DNA of 64,000 nucleotides, taken from contig CAVTSL010000001.1 in assembly GCA_963737405.1 (NCBI GenBank), forward strand, positions 62,001-126,000. Direction: 5' to 3'. The stretch is from JACCTU01 sp963737405. GTDB lineage: Bacteria > Actinomycetota > Thermoleophilia > Gaiellales > Gaiellaceae. Shown in pieces: positions 49,866-58,362 of this stretch. The position numbers were made by a program, and so were the translations under genes. The notes beneath the pieces are model-generated. The model was not told the DNA's origin, ran no database searches, and saw nothing but the letters and a program-made list of their open reading frames with translations. Position 1 is the first letter of the stretch, and each line of letters begins with the position of its first letter.

Positions 49866-51044
49866 GTGACCGCGGCCGCGACGTCCGCACCGGATCAGGT
49901 CGCGCCCGCTCCCGACATCCAGCGTGCGCGACGCGGGACGGCGGCGGTGTTCGCGGTGCACGGATGCGTCACCGGCAGCTTCGCGGCCCGCATTCCGTGG
50001 ATCGCGTCACACGTCGGCGTCGGCGTCGGCCATCTCGGGATTGCGCTCCTGATGCCGGGGATAGGCGCCCTGCTCGCCATGCCCTTCTCGGGCCGTCTCG
50101 CTCACCGCTTCGCGCTCCGCCCGTTCGTCACAACCACAGTCGTCGCGTGGTGCGCGTGCCTCGTCCTGCCGACGCTGCCGACGTCGCTCGCGGCACTCTG
50201 CGCCGTCCTGCTCGTCTCCGGCGCGGTCGCGGGGCTCGCGGACATGGCGATGAATGCGGAGGGCGTCCTGGTGGAGAAGCTGTTCGGCCGGTCGGTCATG
50301 TCGAGCCTGCACGGCTTCTGGAGCGTGGGCGTCCTGGTTGGGTCGGCCGTCTCGGCCCTCGCGTCCCACGCCGGCATCGACACGCGGGTCCAGTTCGCGG
50401 TCGAGGCGCTCGTCCTTGCCACGGTCGGCGCGGCCGTCGCGCAGCTTCTGATCGAGGACCCGACGACGACCAACGCGCCTGCGCCGCCGCACTTCGCGCT
50501 CCCGACCCGGCCCGTCCTCCTGATCGGGCTCGTCGGCCTCTGCGCCGTCTTCGGCGAGCAGGCCGGAACCGACTGGTCGGCGTTCTACATCCGTAACGAG
50601 CTCGGCGGGTCGGCGAGCGTCGCAGCGCTGGCTGTCTCGGCGTTCGCTGTCGCGATGGCAACGGTCAGGCTCATGGGCGACCGCGTGATCCGCAGGCTGG
50701 GGCCGGTCCGTACCGTCCGCATCTCAGGGGCGTGCGCCTTCGTCGGCGCCGTCGCAGTCGTACTGGCGCCCGGCCTAGCGGTCGGCCTCCTGGGCTTCGC
50801 GCTGCTCGGGATCGGCCTCGCAGTCGTCGTCCCGCTCGTGTTCGCCGCGGCCGGGCGCGTAGGCGCCCATCCCGCGCGCAGCATCGCCGGCGTCGCCGTC
50901 GTCGCCTACGCGAGCGGCCTCGTCGCCCCGGGAGTGATCGGCGGCATCGCCTCGGCGTCGTCGCTTACGACGTCGTTTTGCCTCGTCGCCGCCCTGGTGG
51001 GAATCATCGCGTTGGCCGCGGGCGTGCTTCGCCGAGGCGACTAG
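49866..51044 (+). CDS. MFS transporter (YbjJ-like)
   Basis: About 392 residues from GTG 49866 (ATG 49863 adds one). Twelve membrane segments; FAVHGCVTGSFAARIPWIAS in segment 1 and MPGIGALLAMPFSGRLAHRF around loop 2-3 resemble the YbjJ/FucP-like inner membrane group. The substrate is unknown. Both sides carry short reading frames without complete genes, and the region has slightly less extreme codon bias than its surroundings, so lateral arrival is possible. Confidence 0.85.
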   Translation: MTAAATSAPDQVAPAPDIQRARRGTAAVFAVHGCVTGSFAARIPWIASHVGVGVGHLGIALLMPGIGALLAMPFSGRLAHRFALRPFVTTTVVAWCACLVLPTLPTSLAALCAVLLVSGAVAGLADMAMNAEGVLVEKLFGRSVMSSLHGFWSVGVLVGSAVSALASHAGIDTRVQFAVEALVLATVGAAVAQLLIEDPTTTNAPAPPHFALPTRPVLLIGLVGLCAVFGEQAGTDWSAFYIRNELGGSASVAALAVSAFAVAMATVRLMGDRVIRRLGPVRTVRISGACAFVGAVAVVLAPGLAVGLLGFALLGIGLAVVVPLVFAAAGRVGAHPARSIAGVAVVAYASGLVAPGVIGGIASASSLTTSFCLVAALVGIIALAAGVLRRGD

Positions 51045-51150
51045 CCATCGAGACGAGCTCCGCCACGACCGCTTCGATCGAGCGGTCGCTCAAGGGACAT
51101 TCCCGCACGCTGGCCCAGGCGGTGTCGCACTTGCGCCGCTTTGCAGCGCA

Positions 51151-51687
51151 TTAGTCATCTCGATTGGCCACCGCGGCGGCGAGCGCCTCGAACCAGCACA
51201 GCCGCTCGTCCCACGGCACCGACGCGTTCGCAGGCGACGTACTCGGAAGCACGAAGAGTCGCGTCGCACCGAGGCTTCGAGCCTGCGGGCCCAGCTCGGG
51301 GCGCTCGTTGAAGACGCCGCGGTACGCCTCCTTGCCTACAAACGCAAGCCAGCGCGGTTGCAGATCGCGCGCGATCCGTTCTAGCCGCTCGGCCGAACCG
51401 ACGAAGTCAGCGCGGCGGAGGTCGCCCGAGCCAGCTGTGGTCCGATAGGCGGCGTTCGTGACGCCGACCCCGTACTTCGGCAGCTCGTACTGTTCCGCAG
51501 GCTCAAGGAGGCGCGGCGTGAATCCGGCGGCGTGCAGGAGGCGCCAGAAGTCGTTGCGGGGATTGGCGAAATGCGCATGCGCTGCAGCCGACACGCGACC
51601 CGGGTTGATCCCGACGAGCACGACATCGAGGTCAGACGCGAGCACGTCGGGCACGTCACTCGGTGTATCGTCGCGACCGCCGCTCAC
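51151..51687 (-). CDS. mug: Mismatch-specific uracil/thymine DNA glycosylase (Mug/TDG)
   Basis: 178 residues. VVLVGINPGRVSAAAHAHFA with the NPG motif and the downstream NPRNDFWRLL are the Mug active site, where the Asn activates water. LPSTSPANASVPWDERL matches the second motif that inserts into the DNA helix. It removes uracil or thymine from G:U/G:T pairs. GTG start at 51687. The 106-bp gap to the MFS gene holds only a 35-codon open tail ending at 51154, possibly a remnant. Confidence 0.92.
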   Translation of the reverse strand: MSGGRDDTPSDVPDVLASDLDVVLVGINPGRVSAAAHAHFANPRNDFWRLLHAAGFTPRLLEPAEQYELPKYGVGVTNAAYRTTAGSGDLRRADFVGSAERLERIARDLQPRWLAFVGKEAYRGVFNERPELGPQARSLGATRLFVLPSTSPANASVPWDERLCWFEALAAAVANRDD

Positions 51688-51880
51688 AGTGCCCGGGACC
51701 TAATCGGCGTGGCGGAGGTGGAGAGGAATACTCCTCGAGAGGACGCGCAGATGCCGCGCGAGGACGTCGGGGATCGCGCTCGGCGCACCCCCTCGGGGGG
51801 ACGAACGAGCGCCCCATGACCAACGCTACGCGAGAAATCGTCACGCATGGGTGACGCGATCGTGCCGAATGCGTGCCGGT

Positions 51881-51900
51881 TCGCCCCCGGCAAGGGGCGA
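51881..51900 (-). terminator. Hairpin after the 64-residue gene
   Basis: TCGCCCC-N6-GGGGCGA, 5 nt past the stop at 51906. No T run. The rest of the gap 51688-51880 has a 36-codon plus-strand frame from GTG 51712 that I do not trust, and nothing else I can support. Confidence 0.5.
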
Positions 51901-51905
51901 CGAGG

Positions 51906-52100
51906 TCAGGCCGCCTCGACCTCCGGCTCGCGGCCGTCGAGGCGTTCCTCGAACCGGCGGCGGAGGTCCTCGCCCGTGACGCGCAGGAAGGCCCGCGGCC
52001 GACGCGGCTCGATGCGGACGATTCGCACCTCGTCCCCCCCGCTGCTGCCGTAGCAGCGGGCATAGCACTCGGCCTCCGTCAGCGGCCTGAGGCGTCGCAT
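51906..52100 (-). CDS. Small conserved-looking protein of unknown function
   Basis: 64 residues: basic start (MRRLRPLTEAECYARCYG) with two Cys four residues apart, then a compact beta segment (DEVRIVRIEPRRPRAF) and a charged helix (GEDLRRRFEERLDGREPEV). Sound codon composition and a hairpin right after its stop support it as a gene. It is 28 bp past the end of the frameshifted reductase gene on the same strand. Function unknown. Confidence 0.6.
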   Translation of the reverse strand: MRRLRPLTEAECYARCYGSSGGDEVRIVRIEPRRPRAFLRVTGEDLRRRFEERLDGREPEVEAA

Positions 52101-52128
52101 GAACGCAAGCTAGAGCGGCGGTCGGACG

Positions 52129-53176
52129 TCAGAGCGGCTCGACCGGACCGAGCTCGAGAAGCGGTGAAAGGCGCGGTGCGAACGTGTGCACATCGAACGC
52201 CTCGGCCGGCGCGAGCGCGCCGGTTCCGCGCGCCTCGCCGGCACGAAGCGCCTGCGCTCCGTGCGCGATCAGGAGCGCCGCGGTGCCGTAGGTGTCGAAG
52301 CCGGTGAGCGTCGCGCGGCGGCCGCTCTCGCCGCTCCGCGCCTCGGCGACGACCGTCCAGCGGTTCCGTTCGCGCTTCGACGCCGACGGCGTTCCGCCCA
52401 TCCGGCCGCCGAGCCGGATGAACGGCGCTGTGAGCGGCGCGACGAGGCCGGCGTAGGCGACGAGACGCGGAGCGCGAAAGTAGGAGCGCACGCGGCGGAC
52501 GTCCGTGTGCCGTGGCACGGTGAGCGGCTCGGTCGAGCCCCACTCGACCACGCTGCGGTCGCCGAACGGGAAGCGGACGGTCCGCGTCGTCTTCCCGAAG
52601 CGCGACCGGACGATGCGACCCTCCCACGCGACCTGCCCCTGCCCCATCACGTGCCCGATCGTCTCCCGCGTCCCGCGAGAGGTCGGCTGGCTGCGTGGTC
52701 GCGTACGCGACGACGATCTCGTCGAGCGGTTCCTCGAGCCCTTCCGCCGCGAGCCGGGCCGCGAAGTCGCCCGGCACGTAGTCGAAGCCGAACGACGTCA
52801 GCAGCACGACGTCGCGCTCCTCCGCCGACTCGCCGAAGCCCTCGTACACCACGCGCGCAAACGCCTGCTCGCCGCTCGTGTCGAGGTAGTGCGCACCGAC
52901 GGCGATCGCAGCGCCGACGGGCTTGGTCCCGACGTCCATGAACGGGCCCGCCGTCGACGCGACGGCGAACGCGCCGTCGAACGCCGCGATCAGCTCCGCC
53001 TCGTGACGGGCATCCGCGACACGCACCTCCTCTCCCGGCTGCGCGAGCGCCTCGAGCGCGTCCGCGCGCCTCCCGACGAGCCGCACAGGGATCCCGAGCG
53101 CCCGGGCCTGGTCGACCACGAGCCGTCCCGTGTACCCGGTCGCGCCGAGCACCGCGAGTGGACGGTTGTCGTTCAC
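52129..53176 (-). pseudogene. Saccharopine-dehydrogenase-like / trans-acting enoyl reductase, one frameshift
   Basis: From the GTG at 53176. N-terminal Rossmann fold (LAVLGATGYTGRLVVDQARA) and family segments GAHYLDTSGEQAF and LTSFGFDYVPGDFAARLA are in one frame up to about 52690. The rest (TIGHVMGQGQVAWEGRI to LSPLLELGPVEPL) is in another. Removing one base near 52684 gives a continuous protein of about 349 residues. Relatives reduce precursors of phthiocerol-type lipids or act on unknown substrates. The -10 TATCCT is 6 nt before the start. Confidence 0.8.
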
Positions 53177-53182
53177 ACCGCG

Positions 53183-53192
53183 AGGATACGAC
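53183..53192. promoter_or_regulatory. Back-to-back divergent -10 elements
   Basis: Minus-strand TATCCT (53188-53183) and plus-strand TACGAC (53187-53192) share TA. Each lies 6 nt from a GTG, at 53176 and 53199. Confidence 0.45.
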
Positions 53193-53198
53193 GTCCAC

Positions 53199-53625
53199 GT
53201 GCGCGCGAAGGAGTTCCACTACGACGTCACGGTCGAGGAGGGCGGCCGCATGGTCGCCGACGGCACGTCGCCGCTCGAGTCAGCCGACGACTGGAAGCCC
53301 GACCACTATCTCGTCGCAGCGCTTCTGCGGTGCTCGCTCGAGAGCCTCGAGTACCACGCGAAGCGCGGCGGCCTCGAGTCGTCGGGTCGCGCCTCGGGCC
53401 ACGCGCTCGTGACGAAGCGGGAGAGCGACGACCGCTACGCGCTCGTCGAGATCAGCGCGTCGCTGGAGGTGGCGGTCGAGCCGGACCCTGGGCGACGACG
53501 CCGTTGCGGAGCTGCTTGCGAAGGCCGAACGCGACTGCTTCGTCGGCGCGTCGCTCACCGTGCCGCCCGCGTACACGTGGACGGTGAACGGGCGGGCGCT
53601 CAGCCCTCGAGCGGCGCCATCGTGA
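53199..53625 (+). pseudogene. OsmC/Ohr-like protein, one frameshift
   Basis: VRAKEFHYDVTVEEGGRMVA, DWKPDHYLVAALLRCSLESL (with the conserved Cys) and the C-terminal half AELLAKAERDCFVGASLTVP with the second Cys fit the OsmC peroxide-reductase fold. The two halves join if one C near 53490 is removed, giving about 141 residues. The two Cys in their expected places argue that the gene is or was functional. The 3' end overlaps clpS convergently. Confidence 0.78.
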
Positions 53626-53893
53626 GGCCGTAGGCCTTCAGCTGCTCCCAGTAGAGCTCGGCCTGCTCGCGATGGCCGCTCCAGACGACCGCCTGGCCGG
53701 ACGAGTGGATCTTGTTCGCGAACGCCATGCCCCGCTCGTAGTCGACGCCGGGAAGCACCGAGGCGAGCGCGAACGCAACGCCGTCGAACGTGTTGTGGTC
53801 GTCGTTCAGGACGATCACGCGCGAGGCGTCGCCGGTGCCGCCGCCCGGGCCGCGGGTGCGCTCCCGCTCCCGCGGGGGTGTGACCGTCGACAT
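53600..53893 (-). CDS. clpS: ClpS protease adaptor
   Basis: 97 residues from the ATG at 53893. RVIVLNDDHNTFDGVAFALA is the ClpS signature, with the Asn-Asp-Asp that binds N-degron residues, followed by AFANKIHSSGQAVVWSGHRE where the His residues contact ClpA/ClpC. It delivers substrates with destabilising N-termini to ClpCP. TATCTT is 6 nt before the start, so it looks leaderless. No clp ATPase is adjacent. Confidence 0.95.
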   Translation of the reverse strand: MSTVTPPRERERTRGPGGGTGDASRVIVLNDDHNTFDGVAFALASVLPGVDYERGMAFANKIHSSGQAVVWSGHREQAELYWEQLKAYGLTMAPLEG

Positions 53894-53899
53894 GCGCTC

Positions 53900-53905
53900 A
53901 AGATA
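53900..53905 (-). promoter_or_regulatory. -10 element of clpS
   Basis: On the minus strand, TATCTT is 6 nt before the ATG at 53893. Confidence 0.5.
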
Positions 53906-54050
53906 GCCCCGTTTTCGCAGCGTTGCGCGGGAATAACCCGGGCGCGGCGGTGTCTTCCAAACCGGGGAGCTCGACCGATGGAGACGACGTGCACGAACGC
54001 TGTGATGCGAACGCGCGGGGCTACGATGCCGATGGAGGCCCTCTGACGCC

Positions 54051-54828
54051 ATGAGATTTCCTCGGAGGAATGCTGTCCGTGAAGAGGAGATCGCTGCGCT
54101 CGCGGACGACTCGCTCGCCGGCGAGCGCCGCGAGGAGCTCGAGGCTCACGTCGCCGCCTCGACCGAGCTCCAGGGCCGGCTGGACGAGCAGCGCCGAGCG
54201 CTCGCCCTCGTCGAGACAGCCTCGGCCGAGGTGGAGGCGCCGGCCGGGCTACGAGCCCGGGTCGAGGCGGAACGCCGTCCGCGACCGGCCCGTGTGCGTG
54301 CGCGCCCGGTCGCACTCGCCGCGGGCTTCGCGGTAGCGGCGGCCGTGGCCGTCGCGCTCGTTCTGACCTTGCCGCGCGAGGTCGGCGGGCCGGACTTCGC
54401 GGACGCGGCGACGCTCGGAGACCGCCCGCCCACGGGCGCGGCGCCTCAGCCGCTCGCGGGCGAGCCCAAGCTGCTCGACCAGGCGCTCGAGAGGGTTCCG
54501 TTCCCGAACTGGGCCGCGAAGTTCGGCTGGCGCGCGACGGGTGTCCGGACCGACCGGGTCGGCGGCCGCGATGCGGTCACGGTCTTCTACGAGAAGAACG
54601 GTCGGCGCATCGCGTACACGATCGTGTCGGGCAAGCCGCTCGAGGTTCCTGCCGGAGCCGTTCCGGCAAGGCGCGAGGGCGTCGACCTCCACGCGCTCGT
54701 CCTCGGCGGGCGGCAGGTCGTGACGTGGGAGCGGCTCGGCTACACCTGCATCCTCTCGGGTGACCTCGACCGCCCGACGCTGCTCAAGCTCGCCGCCTGG
54801 AAGGGCCAAGGGGAGCGTTCCCGTCTAG
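54051..54828 (+). CDS. Anti-sigma factor-like membrane protein, 3' end frameshifted
   Basis: About 258 residues. The cytosolic helical part (EEEIAALADDSLAGERREEL) resembles an anti-sigma domain without zinc ligands. One membrane helix is at about 87-107 and a soluble external domain follows (VTVFYEKNGRRIAYTIVSGK, VVTWERLGYTCILSG). As written the frame misses the TAG at 54826-54828 and runs into the sigma gene. Removing one C near 54800 gives a normal end (KGSVPV). GGAGG is about 12 nt before the ATG. Likely inhibitor of the convergent ECF sigma. Confidence 0.75.
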
Positions 54829-55313
54829 GAGTCGAACCGGCGGGCGATCTGCTGCCGCGCGCGGTACAGCCGGCTCATCACCGTTCCCTCGCGGGTGCCG
54901 ATCGCCGCCGCGGCCTCCCTGTAGCTCAGCCCCACGACGTCGACGGCCACCAGGACGTCGCGGTAGTCGTCGGGAAGCTCCGCGATCGCCTCGTAGACCT
55001 CCCGAGCCTCGAGCGCGCGCTCCGGCTGCGTCGACGAGTGCTGGTCGACGAACTCCTGGCCCTCCGGAAGCGGCGCGGTCCGCGGCCGGCGGCTCTGGGT
55101 GCGGAGCCGGTTGAGGAACGTGTTCCGGAGGACGCGGAGGAGGTAGCCGAGGTCGTCCTCGCCGCGGAGGAAGCGCGGCCGCGCGAGCACACGTGCGTAC
55201 GTGTCCTGGACGAGATCCTCGGCGTCCTCGCGTGAGCCCGTAAGCGCCCAGGCTGCACGAAAGAGGCGATCGATGTGATCCCCGAGTCGTGTGGGATCGA
55301 GCTTGCGCTCCAT
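54825..55313 (-). CDS. ECF-type RNA polymerase sigma factor
   Basis: 162 residues. Region 2: LFRAAWALTGSREDAEDLVQ and DTYARVLARPRFL. Region 4: IAELPDDYRDVLVAVDVVGL and SYREAAAAIGTREGTVMSRL, followed by the C-terminal YRARQQIARRF. It has no extra domains, so it needs a separate anti-sigma, presumably the convergent gene at 54051. The calcium-binding protein gene starts 86 bp upstream in the opposite direction and is a candidate target. Confidence 0.92.
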   Translation of the reverse strand: MERKLDPTRLGDHIDRLFRAAWALTGSREDAEDLVQDTYARVLARPRFLRGEDDLGYLLRVLRNTFLNRLRTQSRRPRTAPLPEGQEFVDQHSSTQPERALEAREVYEAIAELPDDYRDVLVAVDVVGLSYREAAAAIGTREGTVMSRLYRARQQIARRFDS

Positions 55314-55398
55314 TCGGGAATGAACTCGCGGGCGGCGGTGTCCTCGGTGACATCAGGGCAGGCGTGCCTGCCGACTACATGAAAACGAAGGAGTCACC

Positions 55399-56175
55399 AT
55401 GTTCTCACTCAGCCGACACCGCCGACTCGTTCTCCTTCTTCTCATCGTCGCCGCAACGACGGCGAGCGCCGCGGGAGCCGCGCTCCAGCTCGGCAACGGC
55501 GGACGCGACGTGTTGATCGGGAGGGACAACGACAACGCGGCGAACACGTTCATCCAGCCGGCCGACGTGACGGCGAAGCAGCACCTCGACAACACGGACA
55601 TCCTGCGCGGCGGGCCGAACGGCGACCTGCTGATCGGCCTGAAGGGGAGCGACCTGCTCGAGGGCGAGCAGGGCAGCGACATCCTGGTCGGCGGAGTCGA
55701 GCAGGCGACCGCGCCGAACAGCGACCTGATCGACGGCGATCAGGGCGACGACATCAACATCTGGGCTCCAGGTGACGGCAGCGACGCCGTCATCGGAGGG
55801 CGTGGATACGACACGAGCATCTCGGCGCCGATCGTGCTCGCGGGGAGCACGCCCGCGTTGTTCACGAGCGGCTACCGGCAGGTGCCGCACGTCTCGATCG
55901 ACAACAAGCCGCAGTTCACGTGCACCGTCGAGAAAGTGCCCGCGAACCTCGATCTCGGGTTCGACTACGTGACGCGGTTCTTCGCCAACGGCAAGCTCGC
56001 CGTGACGATCCGGCTCCAGGACGTGGAGCAGGTGCTCTGCCCGAGCCCGAACCCGGGCCGCGTGCTCGTGGCCAGGGTCACCGGCGCATCGCCGACGTTC
56101 GTCGAGCGGCCGCTGTCCGACTTCTCGGGGACGCTCCTCGGCGCAGTCCTCCAGGCGCCGGCGCGTTCGCGTTAG
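55399..56175 (+). CDS. Secreted calcium-binding beta-roll protein
   Basis: 258 residues with an Arg-rich start and hydrophobic signal peptide (residues 9-28). Degenerate RTX-type repeats at about 30-140 (NGDLLIGLKGSDLLEGEQGS, DGDQGDDINIWAPGDGSDAV). The last 110 residues form a beta-rich domain with two Cys (FTCTVEKV, QVLCPSPN) that may be disulfide linked. AAGGAG is 5 nt before the ATG. Next to the ECF sigma, so it may be a cell-envelope-stress output (inference). Confidence 0.8.
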   Translation: MFSLSRHRRLVLLLLIVAATTASAAGAALQLGNGGRDVLIGRDNDNAANTFIQPADVTAKQHLDNTDILRGGPNGDLLIGLKGSDLLEGEQGSDILVGGVEQATAPNSDLIDGDQGDDINIWAPGDGSDAVIGGRGYDTSISAPIVLAGSTPALFTSGYRQVPHVSIDNKPQFTCTVEKVPANLDLGFDYVTRFFANGKLAVTIRLQDVEQVLCPSPNPGRVLVARVTGASPTFVERPLSDFSGTLLGAVLQAPARSR

Positions 56176-56224
56176 GACGACCGATCCCGGTCGGCGGCGG
56201 CAACACGCCGCCGACCGGGTTCAG

Positions 56225-56230
56225 TAGCCT
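56225..56230 (+). promoter_or_regulatory. -10 element of the aminotransferase operon
   Basis: TAGCCT, 6 nt before the GTG at 56237. Confidence 0.5.
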
Positions 56231-56236
56231 CGTTTC

Positions 56237-57400
56237 GTGGCCGCGCTCGCACTCGACGTGAACGCGATCCGGGCGCGGTTCTCCTCCCTCCGCACCGACT
56301 GGGCCCTCTTCGACGGGCCCGGTGGCACGCAGGTGCCCGACACCGTGATCGACGCGATCGCCGCCTACCTGCGCGAGTCGAACGCGAACCTCGGCGGCGC
56401 CTTCGAGGCGAGCGTGCGGAGCGACGCGCTCGTCACGAACGCGCGGCTCGCCGCCGCAACGTTCCTCGGCTGCACGCCGGACGAGGTGATCTTCGGACAG
56501 AACATGACGACGCTGAACTTCGCGCTGTCACGCACGCTCGGGCGGGAGCTTCGTGCCGGGGACGAGATCCTGGCGACGAAGCTCGACCATGACGGCAACG
56601 TCGCGCCGTGGCTCGAGCTCGCGCGCGATCTCGGGCTCGAGATCCGCCTCGTCGAGCTCAACGAGGACACGACGCTCAACCTCGACGACCTCGCGTCGAA
56701 GCTGACCGAGCGCACGCGCGTCGTCGCGTTCCCGCTGGCGTCGAACGCGGTCGGGACGCTCGTCGACGCGCGTCGCGTCGCGGAGCTCGCGCACGGTGTC
56801 GGAGCGCTCGCCTGGGCGGACGCCGTGCACTTCGGCCCGCACGGGCCGATCGACGTCACCGCGCTCGGCGTCGACGTGCTCCTCTGCTCGCCCTACAAGT
56901 TCTTCGGCCCGCACCTCGGGCTCGCGTTCGGGCGCGCGCGAGCGTGCTCGAGCGTTGGCGGCCCGTACAAGGTGCGGCCGTCCGCGGACGAGCCGGTCGG
57001 CGCGAGGTTCGAGACGGGCACACTCGCGCACGAGCTCCTCGCCGGCTTCGTCGCCGCGGTCGACTACGTGCACGACGTCGGCTGGGACGCGATCCGGGCG
57101 CACGAGCACGCGCTCGGCGAGCAGCTTCTCGCGGGCCTCCCGAGCACGTGGACCCTCCACGGACTGCCGACGATGGAGGGCCGCGTGCCGACGTTCGCGC
57201 TCACGCACGCGTCGGCCTCGCCCGACGCCGCCGCCGCGCGCCTGGCCGAGCGGAAGCTCGCGGTCTGGTCGGGCGACTACTACGCGGTCGAGGTGATGAA
57301 GCGGCTCGGGCTCGCCGACGGCGCCGTGCGCGTCGGGCTCGTGCACTACAACACCGCGGACGAGGTCGACCGCCTGCTCGAGGCGCTGCGGGAGCTGTGA
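56237..57400 (+). CDS. Class V aminotransferase / cysteine desulfurase-like
   Basis: 387 residues of the fold-type I PLP family. The substrate-side LFDGPGGTQVPDTVIDAIAA, PLP-contact TKLDHDGNVAPW, and the Schiff-base Lys in LLCSPYKFFGPHLGLAFG identify it; GARFETGTLAHELLAGF follows. It resembles the VC1184-type cysteine-desulfurase-like subgroup, whose reaction is not settled. First gene of a three-gene operon with overlapping ends. Confidence 0.9.
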   Translation: MAALALDVNAIRARFSSLRTDWALFDGPGGTQVPDTVIDAIAAYLRESNANLGGAFEASVRSDALVTNARLAAATFLGCTPDEVIFGQNMTTLNFALSRTLGRELRAGDEILATKLDHDGNVAPWLELARDLGLEIRLVELNEDTTLNLDDLASKLTERTRVVAFPLASNAVGTLVDARRVAELAHGVGALAWADAVHFGPHGPIDVTALGVDVLLCSPYKFFGPHLGLAFGRARACSSVGGPYKVRPSADEPVGARFETGTLAHELLAGFVAAVDYVHDVGWDAIRAHEHALGEQLLAGLPSTWTLHGLPTMEGRVPTFALTHASASPDAAAARLAERKLAVWSGDYYAVEVMKRLGLADGAVRVGLVHYNTADEVDRLLEALREL

Positions 57401-58362
57401 GCTCGCTCCTCGTCCTCGGCGGCACGCGCTTCCTCGGCCGCGCGCTCGTGGACGCGGCTCTCGCGCGCGGCCACGAGGTGACGCTCTTCAACCGAGGGCT
57501 GACGAACCCGGAGCTCTTCCCCGACGTCGAGAAGCTCACGGGCGACCGAAACGAGGACGTCTCGGCGCTCGAGGGGCGCGACTGGGACGCCGTCGTCGAC
57601 GTCGCGACGTTCCTCCCGCGCGCGGTCCGTCTCTCCACCGGCGCGCTCGACGACCACGTCGGGCGCTACGTGTTCGTGTCGAGCATCTCCGCCTATGCCG
57701 ACCTGAGCACGCCGGCGTCGGAGGATGCGCCCGTCGCGGAGCTGACGAACGCCGACTCCGAGAGCGTCGAGGACTACGGCCCGCTGAAGGCCGAGTGCGA
57801 GCGCATCGTGCAGGACGCGTTCGGAGACCGCGCGCTCGTCGTCCGGCCCGGCCTGATCGTCGGCCCGCACGACCCGACCGACCGGTTCACCTACTGGCCC
57901 CGCCGGGTCGCCGAGGGCGGCCGGGTGCTCGCGCCCGCTCCGCAGGACGCGCCGGTGCAGTTCATCGACGTGCGCGACCTCGCCGAGTGGATCGTCAGGG
58001 CGATCGAGTCCGGACGCTCCGGCGTCTACAACGTCACGGGCGAGCCGACGACGTTCGAGCGGCTGCTCGACGAATGCGTTCGCGCGGGCGGGGACGCGGA
58101 GATCGTCTGGGTCCCGTCCGAGCGCCTCGTCGAAGCCGGTGTCGGCGAGTGGATGGAGCTTCCGCTCTGGCTCGTCTCGCCCGACTTCGCCGCGATGCAG
58201 CGGACGGACGTCTCGAAGGCGCTCCGCGACGGGCTCCGGTTCCGGCCGCTCGCCGAGACGATCCGGGACACGCTCGCCTGGGACGCCGCGCGCGAGACTC
58301 CGCGCGCCGAGGGCGTCGGGCTTTCCCCTGAGCGCGAGCGCGAGCTGCTCGACAGTGCCTGA
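57397..58362 (+). CDS. NAD-dependent epimerase/dehydratase family protein
   Basis: 321 residues from the GTG at 57397 (GTGA overlap). The Rossmann loop is LVLGGTRFLGRALVDAALAR. The extended-SDR catalytic region has FVSSISAYAD and a YxxxK-like Y-G-P-L-K (ESVEDYGPLKAECE). QFIDVRDLAEWIVRAIESG is typical of this isoflavone-reductase/CSP41-like branch. The substrate is probably a nucleotide sugar or an RNA-binding role; not determinable here. Confidence 0.88.
   Translation: MSSLLVLGGTRFLGRALVDAALARGHEVTLFNRGLTNPELFPDVEKLTGDRNEDVSALEGRDWDAVVDVATFLPRAVRLSTGALDDHVGRYVFVSSISAYADLSTPASEDAPVAELTNADSESVEDYGPLKAECERIVQDAFGDRALVVRPGLIVGPHDPTDRFTYWPRRVAEGGRVLAPAPQDAPVQFIDVRDLAEWIVRAIESGRSGVYNVTGEPTTFERLLDECVRAGGDAEIVWVPSERLVEAGVGEWMELPLWLVSPDFAAMQRTDVSKALRDGLRFRPLAETIRDTLAWDAARETPRAEGVGLSPERERELLDSA

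Noticed and set aside
51712..51819. 36-codon frame with a doubled PRED segment
   Set aside because: No ribosome site or promoter with the window's usual spacing, and Arg/Glu/Pro-rich composition; may be chance.
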